A stretch of 64,000 bases of DNA from an uncultured Amaricoccus sp. (lineage in GTDB: Bacteria; Pseudomonadota; Alphaproteobacteria; Rhodobacterales; Rhodobacteraceae). This document shows, piece after piece, positions 1-12,600 of the stretch; the stretch's first letter is position 1; every line of letters begins with the position of its first letter. The DNA lies in NCBI RefSeq assembly GCF_937891315.1, contig NZ_CALAGI010000140.1, positions 1 through 64,000 of the forward strand. Reading direction: 5' to 3'. The notes beneath the pieces are model-generated. The model searched no databases and was not told where the DNA came from. It saw nothing but the letters and a program-made list of their open reading frames with translations. A program made the translations under genes and the position numbers.

Positions 1-24
1 TGCCCCGGCAGGGCACGCCCGTCA

Positions 25-48
25 CGATTTCGCGTAACCTCGAAATCG
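25..48. other. 8-bp perfect inverted repeat near the window edge
   Basis: CGATTTCG at 25-32 and CGAAATCG at 41-48 are exact reverse complements around an 8-base loop. There is no adjacent T-run. It lies 140 bases beyond the stop of the minus-strand flavoprotein gene, so it could be a terminator-like hairpin or an operator of a gene outside the window. Nothing else was recognised in 1-189. Confidence 0.3.
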
Positions 49-189
49 CGCAGTGGAGGCTTGGACGTCGCGCATCTATCGGACATCGCAGGCGGGGCGG
101 CAGGGACACCGACAGGGGCGCCGCCTTGGGCGGCTACGCGAGGTCCGGGTTGGGAAGGGCGCAGGCGAAGCAACCAAACGGATTTGGTA

Positions 190-2952
<2,763 letters not shown>

Positions 2953-2966
<14 letters not shown>

Positions 2967-4686
2967 ACACGTGCTTCTCGGCCCTGGCACCCGGATGGGT
3001 CACCGCGCCGAGATAGGTGGGACCGACCAGCGTCGCATATTTCCAGAGCGCGCCGCTGGCATAGATCGTCGGCCGCGGCCCGTTCCAGCCCTTGGCGCGC
3101 TCGGCCAGTTCGGCGTCCGACAGCGCCACGCTGATCTCGCCGCTGATCGCGTCGAGGGTGATGACATCGCCGTCGCGCAGCAGCGCGATCGGTCCACCCT
3201 TCGCCGCCTCCGGCCCGACATGGCCGACGCAGAAACCGCGGGTGGCGCCGGAGAAGCGCCCGTCGGTGATCAGCGCCACCTTCTTGCCCATGCCCTGACC
3301 GGACAGCGCGGCGGTCGTCGACAGCATCTCGCGCATGCCGGGGCCGCCCACCGGACCTTCGTTGCGGATGACGATCACGTCGCCCTCCGCGTAGGCGCGG
3401 TTCTGCACCGCCTCGAACGCGTCCTCCTCGCAATCGAACACCCGGGCCGGACCGGTGAAGACCTGCTCCGCCGGCGTCATGCCCGCGACCTTCACGATCG
3501 CCCCCTCGGGGGCGAGATTGCCGGTCAGGCCGACCACGCCACCGGTGGCCGAGATCGGCGCCTCGACCGGATAGATCACCTTGCCGTCGGGCTCACCCCG
3601 GATGAGGTCGAGTTCCTCGCCGATGGTCCGGCCGCTCGCCGTCACGCAGTCCTCGTGGATGAGGCCCGCCTTGCGCAGTTCCTTCAGCACCACCGGGACA
3701 CCGCCGGCTTCGAACAGATCCTTCGCGACATAGGCGCCGCCTGGCCGCAGATTCACGAAATAGGGCGTGTCGCGGAAGATGTCGCATACGTCCTGGAGCG
3801 TGAAGTCGATGCCGGCCTCATGTGCGATGGCGGGCAGGTGCAGGCCGCCGTTGGTCGAGCCACCGGTGCAGGCCACGACGCGCGCCGCGTTCTCCAGCGC
3901 CTTGCGCGTCACCACGTCGCGGGCACGGATGCGCTTTTCGAGCAGGTTCATCACCGCGATGCCCGAGGCGACGCCGTACTGGTCCCGGCTCTCGTAGGGA
4001 GCCGGGGCGCCGGACGAATTGAACAGCGCAAGGCCGATCGCCTCGGAAACGCAGGCCATGGTGTTGGCGGTATACTGGCCACCGCAGGCGCCGGAGCTCG
4101 GGCAGGCGATGCGCTCGATGATGTCGAGTTCGGCATCCGACATCTCGCCGGCCTGATGCTTGCCCACCGCCTCGAACACATCCTGCACCACCACGTCCCG
4201 GCCATCGAGCCGGCCGGGCAGTATCGAGCCGCCATACATGAAGACCGAGGGCACGTTCAGCCGCACCATCGCCATCATCATCCCCGGCAGGCTCTTGTCG
4301 CAGCCGGCGAGACCGACGAGCGCGTCATAGCAATGGCCGCGCATGGTCAGCTCGACGGTGTCGGCGATCGCGTCGCGGCTGGCGAGCGAGGAGCGCATCC
4401 CCTCGTGCCCCATGGCGATGCCATCCGTGACGGTGATCGTGGTGAATTCGCGCGGCGTGCCGAGCGCCTGCTTCACGCCGAGCTTCACCGACTGCGCCTG
4501 CCGGTTCAGCGCGATGTTGCAGGGCGCGGCCTCGTTCCAGCAGGTGGCGACGCCGACCAGCGGCTGATGAATTTCAGCCTCCGAGATCCCCATCGCATAG
4601 AGATAGCTGCGGTGCGGCGCGCGCTCTGGTCCCTCGGTCACATGGCGGCTGGGCAGCTTGCTTTTGTCGAACTTCGGGGCGTCCAT
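2953..4686 (-). CDS. ilvD: Dihydroxy-acid dehydratase
   Basis: Catalyses dehydration of 2,3-dihydroxy-isovalerate and 2,3-dihydroxy-3-methylvalerate to the 2-oxo acids that precede valine and isoleucine, in the cytoplasm. At 577 residues it is full length for the IlvD/Edd family. The three expected cluster cysteines are visible: PCN at about residue 56, GCDKS at about 129 (with the Mg-binding region) and GACGG at about 201. The C-terminal swivelling domain carries GRFSGATRG and GHVGPEA. The ATG at 4686 follows a strong Shine-Dalgarno (GGAGGAGAG), which rules out the longer upstream frame. It heads the three-gene minus-strand unit ilvD, lipoprotein, fadH-like. Confidence 0.95.
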
Positions 4687-4751
4687 CGGCGCTCTCTCCT
4701 CCGGCGGTCTTCGTCTCCGCGTTCTCCTAGGCGCTGGCCCCGGAATTCTCA

Positions 4752-4798
4752 AGGCGGGGGATTCCCGAGGCGGGGGATTCTCGGGGCGAAGACTCCCG
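4752..4798. repeat. 16-bp tandem repeat, two copies plus a degenerate third
   Basis: AGGCGGGGGATTCCCG (4752-4767) is followed directly by AGGCGGGGGATTCTCG (4768-4783), which differs at one base. A decayed third unit, GGGCGAAGACTCCCG, runs 4784-4798. The block lies in the divergent gap between ilvD (starting 4686, minus) and the CPBP protease gene (4894, plus). Its role is unknown; it could carry operators or be slippage-derived. Confidence 0.7.
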
Positions 4799-4893
4799 GG
4801 GCGCGCACGCGCGGAGTTCCGAGGACCGACGCCGCTTGAGGCCCGGTCAAGCGGCGCCTAGGGTCGACCTCCCGCCAGCCGGAGGTCTTCCCC

Positions 4894-5754
4894 ATGCCGT
4901 TCCTCCCCCACCGGTCGGACCGGTTCGAGGCCTTCATCGCACCGGCGCGGGCGCGGCCGGAGATCTGGCGCCTGCTGGTCGGCGGGCTGGTCGCCGGGGC
5001 GGTCTGGATCGCGGTGACGGCGGGCCTCGTGCTCGGCTTTGGCCGCGGTTCGGCGACGGGGGCGCTGCTCACCTATCTCGGCGGCTTCGCCGGGCTGATC
5101 CTCGGGCTCGGCCTCGCGGCGCGGCTGATACGGAAACAGAGCCTCGCGAGCCTGATCGGGCCGGGCGGAATCCGGCCCGGCCCCTATCTCGTCGGCATCG
5201 CGGTGGTGGCGGCGCTCGCCCTGCCGACCGCCTTCGCGCTCGACGCGCCGGCGCGGCGGATGGGCCTCGCGGACTGGGCCGCCGCGCTGCCGCTCGCCGT
5301 TCCGGCGATCGCGATCCAGACCGGCGCGGAGGAGATGCTGTTCCGGGGCTACCTCACCCAGGGCCTCGCCGCGCGGTTCAAGAGCCGGGCGGTCTGGTGG
5401 CTGCTTCCCGCGGCGCTCTTCGGGCTGATGCACTGGAACCCGGCCACCTTCGGCGAAAACGCCTGGCTCGTCGTGGTCTCCGCCGCGCTGACGGGGATGA
5501 TCCTCGCCGACGTGACCATCCGCTCGGGCAACCTCTCGCTGGCGATGGGGCTGCATTTCGCCAACAACGCGATCGCCATCCTGCTGGTGGCACCGCCCTC
5601 GCCGCTGTCCGGCCTGACGCTTTTCGAGGCGCCGATCGATCCCTCGGACGCGGGCGGTTTCCGGCCGTTCCTGCTGGCCGACATCGGCTCGACGCTCGTG
5701 CTCTATGCGATCTGGCTCGGCTTCAACGGCTGGCGCGACCGGCGCGCGGCGTGA
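4894..5754 (+). CDS. CPBP-family intramembrane metalloprotease (CAAX/Abi type)
   Basis: A 286-residue polytopic inner-membrane protein of the CPBP (Abi/Rce1-like) family, which includes CAAX prenyl endopeptidase relatives. Substrates in bacteria are mostly unknown. The family motifs are present: EEMLFRGYL (glutamate pair plus Arg) at about residue 147, a HW motif (LMHWNP) at about 177 and HFANN near residue 226. Together they provide the glutamates and histidines proposed to hold zinc. At least six hydrophobic segments surround them. The start at 4894 follows GGAGG at a good distance. It precedes accD by 67 bases on the same strand, but nothing shows that it shares a pathway with accD/folC. 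Confidence 0.85.
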   Translation: MPFLPHRSDRFEAFIAPARARPEIWRLLVGGLVAGAVWIAVTAGLVLGFGRGSATGALLTYLGGFAGLILGLGLAARLIRKQSLASLIGPGGIRPGPYLVGIAVVAALALPTAFALDAPARRMGLADWAAALPLAVPAIAIQTGAEEMLFRGYLTQGLAARFKSRAVWWLLPAALFGLMHWNPATFGENAWLVVVSAALTGMILADVTIRSGNLSLAMGLHFANNAIAILLVAPPSPLSGLTLFEAPIDPSDAGGFRPFLLADIGSTLVLYAIWLGFNGWRDRRAA

Positions 5755-5821
5755 TTGCATTCGCGCGGGCCCGAGCCTATCTAGGCGCCAAGACCCGCCG
5801 ACGGAGGAGCCGGCCCGCCCG

Positions 5822-6727
5822 ATGAACTGGATCTCGAACTACGTCCGCCCGAAGATCGGCTCGATCAACTCGCTGTTCTCCAGGCGCGAGGTGCCGGAGA
5901 ACCTGTGGGTCAAGTGCGAGGAATGCGGCACGATGCTGTTCCATCGCGAATTGGACGACAATCTCAACGTCTGCACCAACTGCGGCCATCACATGCCGAT
6001 CGCCCCGCGCGAGCGGTTCCGCAAGCTGTTCGACGGCGGCATCTTCGTCGAGATCCAGGTGCCGAAGCCGATCGCCGATCCGCTGGTCTTCAAGGACCAG
6101 AAGAAATATCCCGACCGCCTGCGCGAGGCGCGCAAGAAGACCGGCGAGGAAGAGGCGATGCTGGTCGCCGAGGGCGAGATCGGCCGGCTGAAGACGATCT
6201 GCGTCGGCCAGGATTTCGCCTTCATGGGCGGATCGATGGGCATGCAGGTCGGCAATGCGATCATCGCCGGCGCCGAGCGCGCGGTGAAGCGCAAATGTCC
6301 GCTCGTGCTCTTCGCCGCCGCCGGAGGCGCGCGGATGCAGGAGGGTATCCTCAGCCTGATGCAGATGCCGCGTACCACGGTCGCGGTGCAGATGCTGAAG
6401 GAAGCCGGACTGCCCTATGTCGTCGTGCTGACCCATCCCACCACGGGCGGGGTCACCGCGAGCTATGCGATGCTCGGCGACGTGCAGATCGCCGAGCCGA
6501 ACGCGCTCATCTGTTTCGCCGGCCCCCGCGTCATCGAACAGACCATCCGCGAGACGCTTCCCGAGGGGTTCCAGCGCTCGGAATATCTGCTGGAACATGG
6601 CATGCTCGACATGGTGGTCGCGCGCAAGAACATGCGCGAGCAGCTGATCACGCTGCTCCGCCTGCTGATGGACCAGCCGCCGGCGGTGCATGGCGAGTTG
6701 GTGGCCGAGGCCGCGACGGCGAAATAG
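5822..6727 (+). CDS. accD: Acetyl-CoA carboxylase carboxyltransferase subunit beta
   Basis: The beta subunit pairs with AccA to move the carboxyl group from biotin on BCCP to acetyl-CoA, giving malonyl-CoA for fatty acid synthesis. The 301-residue product has the N-terminal zinc ribbon (Cys at about 32, 35, 51 and 54, in CEECG and CTNCG). A crotonase-fold body follows, containing [12 protein letters not shown] and the oxyanion-hole stretch [11 protein letters not shown]. The ATG at 5822 follows GGAGG and matches the usual family start MNWI. The stop codon is immediately followed by the folC start without a gap, a pairing common in alphaproteobacteria. Confidence 0.97.
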   Translation: MNWISNYVRPKIGSINSLFSRREVPENLWVKCEECGTMLFHRELDDNLNVCTNCGHHMPIAPRERFRKLFDGGIFVEIQVPKPIADPLVFKDQKKYPDRLREARKKTGEEEAMLVAEGEIGRLKTICVGQDFAFMGGSMGMQVGNAIIAGAERAVKRKCPLVLFAAAGGARMQEGILSLMQMPRTTVAVQMLKEAGLPYVVVLTHPTTGGVTASYAMLGDVQIAEPNALICFAGPRVIEQTIRETLPEGFQRSEYLLEHGMLDMVVARKNMREQLITLLRLLMDQPPAVHGELVAEAATAK

Positions 6728-8008
6728 GTGGTCACGCCGCCCCTTGCCAGCGACCGGGTGCTGGCGCGTCTCATGGCGCTGCACCCCAAGGTCATCGACC
6801 TGTCGCTCGGCCGGATCGAGCGGCTGCTCGCCGCGCTCGGCCACCCCGAGCGACGGCTGCCGCCAGTGGTTCATGTCGCGGGCACCAACGGCAAGGGCTC
6901 GACTGTCGCGATGATCCGCGCCGGGCTCGAGGCGCGGGGCGACCGGGTCCATGTCTATACATCGCCTCATCTGGCACGTTTTCACGAGCGGATCCGGGTG
7001 GCCGGCGCACTGATCGACGAGGAGGCGCTGAGCGCGCTCCTGGAACGCTGCGAGGCGGCGAACGGCGGGGCGCCGATCACCTTCTTCGAGATCACCACGG
7101 CGGCGGCGTTGCTCGCCTTCGCCGAGACGCCGGCCGACGCCGTGCTGCTGGAGGTGGGCCTCGGCGGCCGGCTCGACGCGACCAACGTGGTGGCGGCGCC
7201 GGCCCTGACGCTGATCACGCCGGTGTCGCTCGACCACCAGCAATATCTCGGCGAGACGCTGGCCGGAATCGCCGGCGAAAAGGCGGGCATCCTCAAGCGC
7301 GGCGTGCCCTGCGTGGTCGGTCCGCAGGCGGCCGAGGGGCTCGCGGCGATCGAGGCGCGGGCGGCGCGGGTCGGAGCGCCGCTGCTCGTCCATGGCCAGG
7401 ACTGGCAGGTCTGGGAGGAGCGCGGGCGGCTCGCCTATCTCGACGAGGCGGGCTTGCTCGACCTGCCCCGCCCCAACCTGATCGGCGCGCATCAGGTGGA
7501 GAACGCGGGCGCGGCGCTGGCGGCCTTGCGGCGGCTCGGCGCGGACGAGGCGGCCTGCGAGGCGGCGGTGACCCGCGCGGACTGGCCGGCGCGCCTGCAG
7601 CGGCTGCGGCGCGGGCCACTGGCAACGGCGGCGGGTTCCTGCGAGCTCTGGCTCGACGGCGGGCACAATCCGGCGGCGGGGGTGGCCCTGGCAGAGGCGT
7701 TGGGCCGCCTGCCGACTCGGCCGACGCATCTCGTCACCGGCATGCTGCGGACCAAGGATGTCGAGGGCTTCCTGCGCCCTCTGGGCGCGCGCGCCGCAAC
7801 CCTCACCGGCGTGAGCATCCCCGGCGAGACGGCGACGCTGAGCGCGGAGGAGACCGTGGCGGCGGCGCGGGCGGTCGGCCTCGCCGCCGAGGCCGCGACG
7901 GACGTGGCGGCCGCGATCCGTGCGATCACCGCGCGCGACCCGAATTGCCGGATCCTGATCTGCGGCTCGCTCTATCTCGCCGGGCAGGTGCTGCGGTCCA
8001 ACGGCTAG
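6728..8008 (+). CDS. folC: Bifunctional dihydrofolate synthase / folylpolyglutamate synthase
   Basis: Adds glutamate to dihydropteroate and then extends the polyglutamate tail of folates, using ATP. The 426-residue Mur-ligase-family protein shows the P-loop HVAGTNGKGSTVAM at about residues 47-60 and YTSPHLARFHERI just after it. The central-domain Mg/ATP region carries EVGLGGRLDATN, and the C-terminal domain has DGGHNPAA. The start is a GTG directly abutting the accD stop, so translation is probably coupled. The N-terminus aligns with relatives (residues 15-25, MALHPKVIDL), which supports this start. Confidence 0.95.
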   Translation: MVTPPLASDRVLARLMALHPKVIDLSLGRIERLLAALGHPERRLPPVVHVAGTNGKGSTVAMIRAGLEARGDRVHVYTSPHLARFHERIRVAGALIDEEALSALLERCEAANGGAPITFFEITTAAALLAFAETPADAVLLEVGLGGRLDATNVVAAPALTLITPVSLDHQQYLGETLAGIAGEKAGILKRGVPCVVGPQAAEGLAAIEARAARVGAPLLVHGQDWQVWEERGRLAYLDEAGLLDLPRPNLIGAHQVENAGAALAALRRLGADEAACEAAVTRADWPARLQRLRRGPLATAAGSCELWLDGGHNPAAGVALAEALGRLPTRPTHLVTGMLRTKDVEGFLRPLGARAATLTGVSIPGETATLSAEETVAAARAVGLAAEAATDVAAAIRAITARDPNCRILICGSLYLAGQVLRSNG

Positions 8009-8074
8009 AGCGAAAGCCGTCCCGATAGAACCAAGCCGTCCGCCCCAGCCTATTGATTTGTCGCAATACCCTGA

Positions 8075-8227
8075 CCACCAGACGATTCCGTCTGGTGGAT
8101 AGTGCTCCAGGTCGGACCGGCGCAGGGGCGCTCAACTTGAGCACCCCTGGTTGGACCAAGGATGGAGATCGCTGGCGTCGCATTGCGACGACGATGTTCG
8201 CCCTGGGATCGCACCGCCCTCCCAGGG
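8075..8227. terminator. Three hairpins between convergent folC and RTX genes
   Basis: This 245-base gap between converging genes holds three separate inverted repeats. At 8075-8098 CCACCAGACG and CGTCTGGTGG pair perfectly around ATTC. At 8123-8149 CAGGGGCGCTCAA faces TTGAGCACCCCTG with one mismatch. At 8201-8227 CCCTGGGA and TCCCAGGG pair around 11 bases. None has a clear T-run, so they are probable terminator or intergenic-repeat hairpins rather than textbook intrinsic terminators. Confidence 0.45.
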
Positions 8228-8253
8228 ATCACGCGACGAGCGCCGCTCCGTCC

Positions 8254-9081
8254 TCAGAGGATGAAGTTGTCGCTCTGAAGGTCGTAGTGGTTTGCAATGT
8301 TGATGGAGAAGTCCGCGTGCTTGTCGCCATCGATGTCCGCGCTGAGCACGCCGGACTTCGAATAGCGCAACTCGCCCTCATGACCGGTGAACGAAGCGCC
8401 GTCGATCCACTTGAACTTGTTGTTGCCTCGCCGATCCTCGGCGGCGTCGATCGCACTCAGATCAATGATGTCGTTGTAGGCCATATCCCGAATGATGTCG
8501 CGGGCGGAGCCGCGCGCGCCGCTTTCGGATATCTTGGCGAAATAGAACGTATCCGTGCCCAGACCGCCGGTGAGATCATCCCGACCGGCGCCGCCGACGA
8601 TCAGGTCATCGCCGCTCCGACCGTTGAGCGTGTCGTTGCCTGACATGCCCTTCAGCGTGTCGTGGACGAGACCGCCGGTGAGCACATTGTCGGAGCGGTT
8701 GCCGGTTATCTTCGCACCGAGCAGATTGATCTGGTCTTGCGTGTGATCGAGGGCGAAATGCAGCAGGATCGCGTTGCCCTTGCTGGCGGTGAAGGTGACA
8801 TGCCCGCCATTCTCCGCCTCGAACGTGAACTTGTTCGTCCAGAGGTCGCCGGGTGTGTCGTAGTAACCTCTGAATGTCACACGGGCATCTTGCCCGGACC
8901 ATGCACCTTCGGTCGCCGTGTAGGTCAGAAGCCCTTTGAAATACGTGTAGTCGTCCTGATCCTCGCGACTATAATTAGGCGTGAAGTCTTCCGCGTGTTG
9001 GGTCCGCGGCAGGAGCATGGTATCGACATCCCCCATGGCATTATCAAACGATATGCTGATCGCACGATTGCTCGCAGCCAT
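8254..9081 (-). CDS. RTX-type calcium-binding protein, probable type I secretion substrate
   Basis: A 275-residue protein without a Sec signal. Residues about 135-185 carry glycine/aspartate-rich nonapeptide repeats (GNDTLNG, GDDLIVGGAGRDDLTGG) that bind calcium in exported RTX proteins. Just after them comes DTFYFA, as in the serralysin C-terminal domain. The chain ends in a hydrophobic DNFIL, resembling type I secretion signals. The N-terminal half (NYSREDQDDYTYFKG onward) shows no known enzyme motif. The ATG at 9081 follows GGGGAAAG. Base composition is about 50-55% GC by eye against roughly 70% in neighbours, and the flanking DNA is also AT-richer, so recent acquisition is likely. No ABC exporter gene lies nearby. 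Function beyond secretion and calcium binding is unknown. Confidence 0.8.
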   Translation of the reverse strand: MAASNRAISISFDNAMGDVDTMLLPRTQHAEDFTPNYSREDQDDYTYFKGLLTYTATEGAWSGQDARVTFRGYYDTPGDLWTNKFTFEAENGGHVTFTASKGNAILLHFALDHTQDQINLLGAKITGNRSDNVLTGGLVHDTLKGMSGNDTLNGRSGDDLIVGGAGRDDLTGGLGTDTFYFAKISESGARGSARDIIRDMAYNDIIDLSAIDAAEDRRGNNKFKWIDGASFTGHEGELRYSKSGVLSADIDGDKHADFSINIANHYDLQSDNFIL

Positions 9082-9228
9082 TTCTTTCCCCTTAATCCAC
9101 TGTGTGCCACTCCGCGGCACCCGCCGGCACAATCCAGCATTCGCTGCGAATTGTCAGCGCTTCCTCGGCAACATTTCCGTTAGTTGGTAAATAGGTGACA
9201 GCGCAAGATACGTGATCGCGTTACCCCC

Positions 9229-9257
9229 GCTTCGCTCGCACCCCGAGCGAGCGAAGC
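9229..9257 (-). terminator. Hairpin downstream of trxA
   Basis: GCTTCGCTCG (9229-9238) and CGAGCGAAGC (9248-9257) are perfect reverse complements with a 9-base loop. The hairpin lies 71 bases past the trxA stop, in the direction of trxA transcription. There is no T-run after it, so it may end the addA-trxA transcript with Rho or protect the 3' end. Confidence 0.4.
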
Positions 9258-9327
9258 CTTGCACCGATCGCGGACCCTACGCCGTCATGGTCGAAAATGA
9301 CCCGCCCCGAGTAGTCCGGCGGGCCGG

Positions 9328-9651
9328 TCAGACGACGCTGTCTTCGATCCAGCCCTTGAGGCTCGCCTTGGGAGCCGCGCCGGTCCGGTTCGAGACGACC
9401 TCGCCCTTGTGGAACATGAAGAGCGCCGGAATGCCGCGGACGCCGAACTGCGCCGGCAGGCCCGGATTCTCGTCCACATTGACCTTGGCGATCTTGATCT
9501 TGCCCTCGTACTCGGTGGCAAGTTCTTCGAGGGCCGGGCCGATCATCTTGCAGGGGCCGCACCATTCGGCCCAGAAATCCACCAGGACCGGAACATCCGC
9601 GGCAAGCACCTCGTCCTGAAAGGTCTTGTCGGTAACCTTGACGGTTGCCAT
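9328..9651 (-). CDS. trxA: Thioredoxin
   Basis: Cytoplasmic dithiol reductant that supplies electrons to ribonucleotide reductase, PAPS reductase, methionine sulfoxide reductase and other clients. The 107-residue protein is a standard thioredoxin fold with the active site WCGPC at residues 30-34. The buried Asp (DFWAEW) and the cis-proline loop GIPALF at about residue 74 are also present. The ATG at 9651 follows AGGAGA. It lies 33 bases after the addA stop on the same strand, so it may be the last gene of the tsaE-addA chain while probably also having its own promoter. Confidence 0.97.
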   Translation of the reverse strand: MATVKVTDKTFQDEVLAADVPVLVDFWAEWCGPCKMIGPALEELATEYEGKIKIAKVNVDENPGLPAQFGVRGIPALFMFHKGEVVSNRTGAAPKASLKGWIEDSVV

Positions 9652-9684
9652 GCGCTGGTCTCCTAACTGAAGTTGGTCCCTAAC

Positions 9685-12600
9685 CTATGAACCCACCCCA
9701 TCGGGGTCAAGGTGCGCCCGGGCGAGCGCATCGCCGATGAGCTTCGCCGGCAGCGGCATCAGCCGCGCGGCGCGGGTCCAGAGAATCGCGGCCTCGATCC
9801 GGCGTCCCGGCCAGATGTGCCCCAGCGCGGCGTGATAGGCGCCCATCTGCCGCAGGATACCCTCGGGCACTTGCTCGGGCCGATCGGGCACCACGCGGTT
9901 GCTCTTGAAATCGACCGCGAGCACGCGATCCCCGCTCACCACCAGCCGGTCGATGCGCCCGACAACCGTCCGTCCGCCAAGCGCGCCGAGCGGCGCCGCG
10001 ATATCGACCTCGGCCAGCGTGCCCGGACCGAAGATCTCGGCCAGGGCGGGGGCGGTCAGCACCGCGGCGGCCTCGGCGAGGATCTCGGCGGGGTCGGGGA
10101 AGCCGGGCAGCAGGCGGGCGGCGAGCGCGGGCCAACCGGCCGGGTCCGCGTCGCGCAGGTGCTCGAGCAGGCGATGCACCGCCTCGCCGCGTGCCAGCGC
10201 CTCGATTTCGGGTAGAAGCACCTCGGCCGGCAAGGCATGGCCACCGCCGAGGCCGGAGGGCGACAGCGACGCGGGCGCCGGTCGCCGTGCCGGCGCCGGC
10301 CGCGCGGCCCAGGCGGGCGGATCGGCCGGCGCCTCTGGCGGGGTCAGCGCGGCCGCCGGCCCCGCCTCCGCCCAGTTATGATCCAGGAACAGGATATCGC
10401 CGTCCGGGCCGGGTTCGGTCCGCGGCGCCAGGCTTTCCAGCGCGCTCCGCACGATGCCGTGCCAGGCGTCGCCGCGCGGCGCGACGCCGGCGCCGCAGAC
10501 GATCAGCCAGTTGCGCGGCCGGGTCAGCGCCACATAGAGCAGGCGCAGGTTCTCGGCGCGGATCGGCGCCCGGCGCCCGGCGTCGGCTTCCTCCAGCGGC
10601 GCCGGCCCGGTGCCGCGCGTCATGCGCCAGGCCGCCGCGCCGCCGCCGAGCGGCAGCACCTCCGGCACCCGCGGCTCCCGCCGCGTCGCGGTGTCGGGCA
10701 GGATCACGATCGGTGCCTCCAGCCCCTTGGCGCCATGCACGGTCATCACCCGCACCTGATCGGCGCCCGTGTCCATCCGGCGCTTCACCTTCATCTCGTC
10801 GCGGTCGATCCAGGCGAGAAAACCGGTCAGGCTCGGCGCCTCGACGCCCTCGTAGGCCAGCGCCTGGTCGAGCAGCGCGTCGATCCCGTCCTCCGCCTCG
10901 GTCCCGAGGCGCCCGGTCAGCCGGCGGCGGCCGTCGTGCCGGATGAGCAGGCGCTGCAGCATCTCGTAGGGGCGGAGATAGTCGGCCTGCGCCAGCATGT
11001 CGGCGAGCAGTGCCCGGACCCGCGCGAATTCCTCCGCCGGCCGGCCGCGCAGTTCGGCCCAGAGCGTGCCGGTCCGGGGATGGGCGAGGCCGAACAACTC
11101 CTCCTCGCCGACCTCGCCCAGCGGGCCGCGCAGGAAGGCGGCGAGCGAGAGGTCATCGCCGGGGGTCGCGGCGAAGCGCAGCGCGGCGAGCAGGTCCTTC
11201 ACCGCGAGTTCGCCGCCGACGCGCAGGAGATCGGCCCCCGCGACCGGAACCCCCGCCGCCTTCAGCGCCCGGATGATCGCGTCGAACAGCTCGTCGCGGC
11301 GCTGGACGAGGATCAGCACGTCGCCGGCGCGGACCGGCCGGCCGGCGCCGGGCAAGGGCTGGCCGCTGTCGAGCCAGCTCCGGATCCGCTCCGCGACCCT
11401 GTTGGCGAGCAGAGCGATCGGATCCTCGGGCGTCAGCGCGTCGAGCGGCTCGTCCCAGGGGCTTTCCTCCGGCGTCTCGGGCTTCGGCAGGAACGGCCAG
11501 AGCTCGACGCGGCCCGGCTGATCCGGAAACTGCGCGTGATGGGCCACGCCATCGGCGAGTCCGGCGCCCTGCGCGGCGTTGAAAACCGTGTCGACCAGCC
11601 TCAGAATCGTCGGCGCGGAGCGGAAGGAATAGAGCAGGTCGCAGCGCCGCAGCGCGTCGTCCTGCTCGGCGAGCCGCGCCTCGAAGAAGCGGCGCATGTC
11701 GTCGAAGGCGCCAGGCGCGGCCCCCTGGAAGCTGTAGATCGACTGTTTCTCGTCGCCGACGACGAAGATGGTCCGCGCGACCTCGCGGGCGCCGAGGCCG
11801 GTGAAGAACTCGGCCGAGATCGCCTCGATCACCCGCCATTGCGACGGGCTGGTGTCCTGCGCCTCGTCGACCAGGATGTGATCGAGCCCGCCGTCGAGCC
11901 GGTAGAGCACCCAGGCCGCGGTTTCCGGCCGCTCCAGCAGGCGCACGGACCGTTCGATCAGGTCGTCGAAATCGAGCGCGCCGAGCGCGCGTTTTCTCGC
12001 GTCGTAGCGGTCCAGAAAGGCGCGGGCGAACTGGTTCAGCGTGGCGGATTTCGCGAGCGCCGACAGCGCGACGCGGCGCGGCCGGGCGGTGGCGACCCGG
12101 TCCTCGAGCGCGTCGAGCGTCGCCACGAGCGCCGGATGGTCGCCTCGGATCGCCTTGGTCGGCGCGCCGTTCGGCGTGAAGGGCGCCTTGGTGTTGGCTC
12201 CGAACAGCAGTGCGTCTTCGAGAAGTGGCAGGCGGTCGCGCTCCGGCGCGGCGAGGATGCCGGCGAGCCGGTGGGCGAGGCGGTGGTCCGCGGGAGAACT
12301 GTCGAGAAGAATCGGGATCAGCGCGCGCAGCGCCGCCTCCGGCACCGCGACCTCCGCCAGCAGGTCGGCCGGGGTGACGCCCGCCGGCGCGCCGAGCCGC
12401 GCGGCGAGGGACGCCGCGTCGAACGGACCGGCGAAGAGCGCGCGGGCATGGGCGATTTCCGCGAGGAACGGATCCGGCTCGCCACCGCCGAGATAGAACG
12501 CCATGGCGCCGAAGATCGCCGGCTCCGCTTCGGCGACCGCGTCGAGCGCCGCCTCTCGCAGCGCCCTCGCCTGACGATCCTCGAGCACGCTGAAGCGCGG

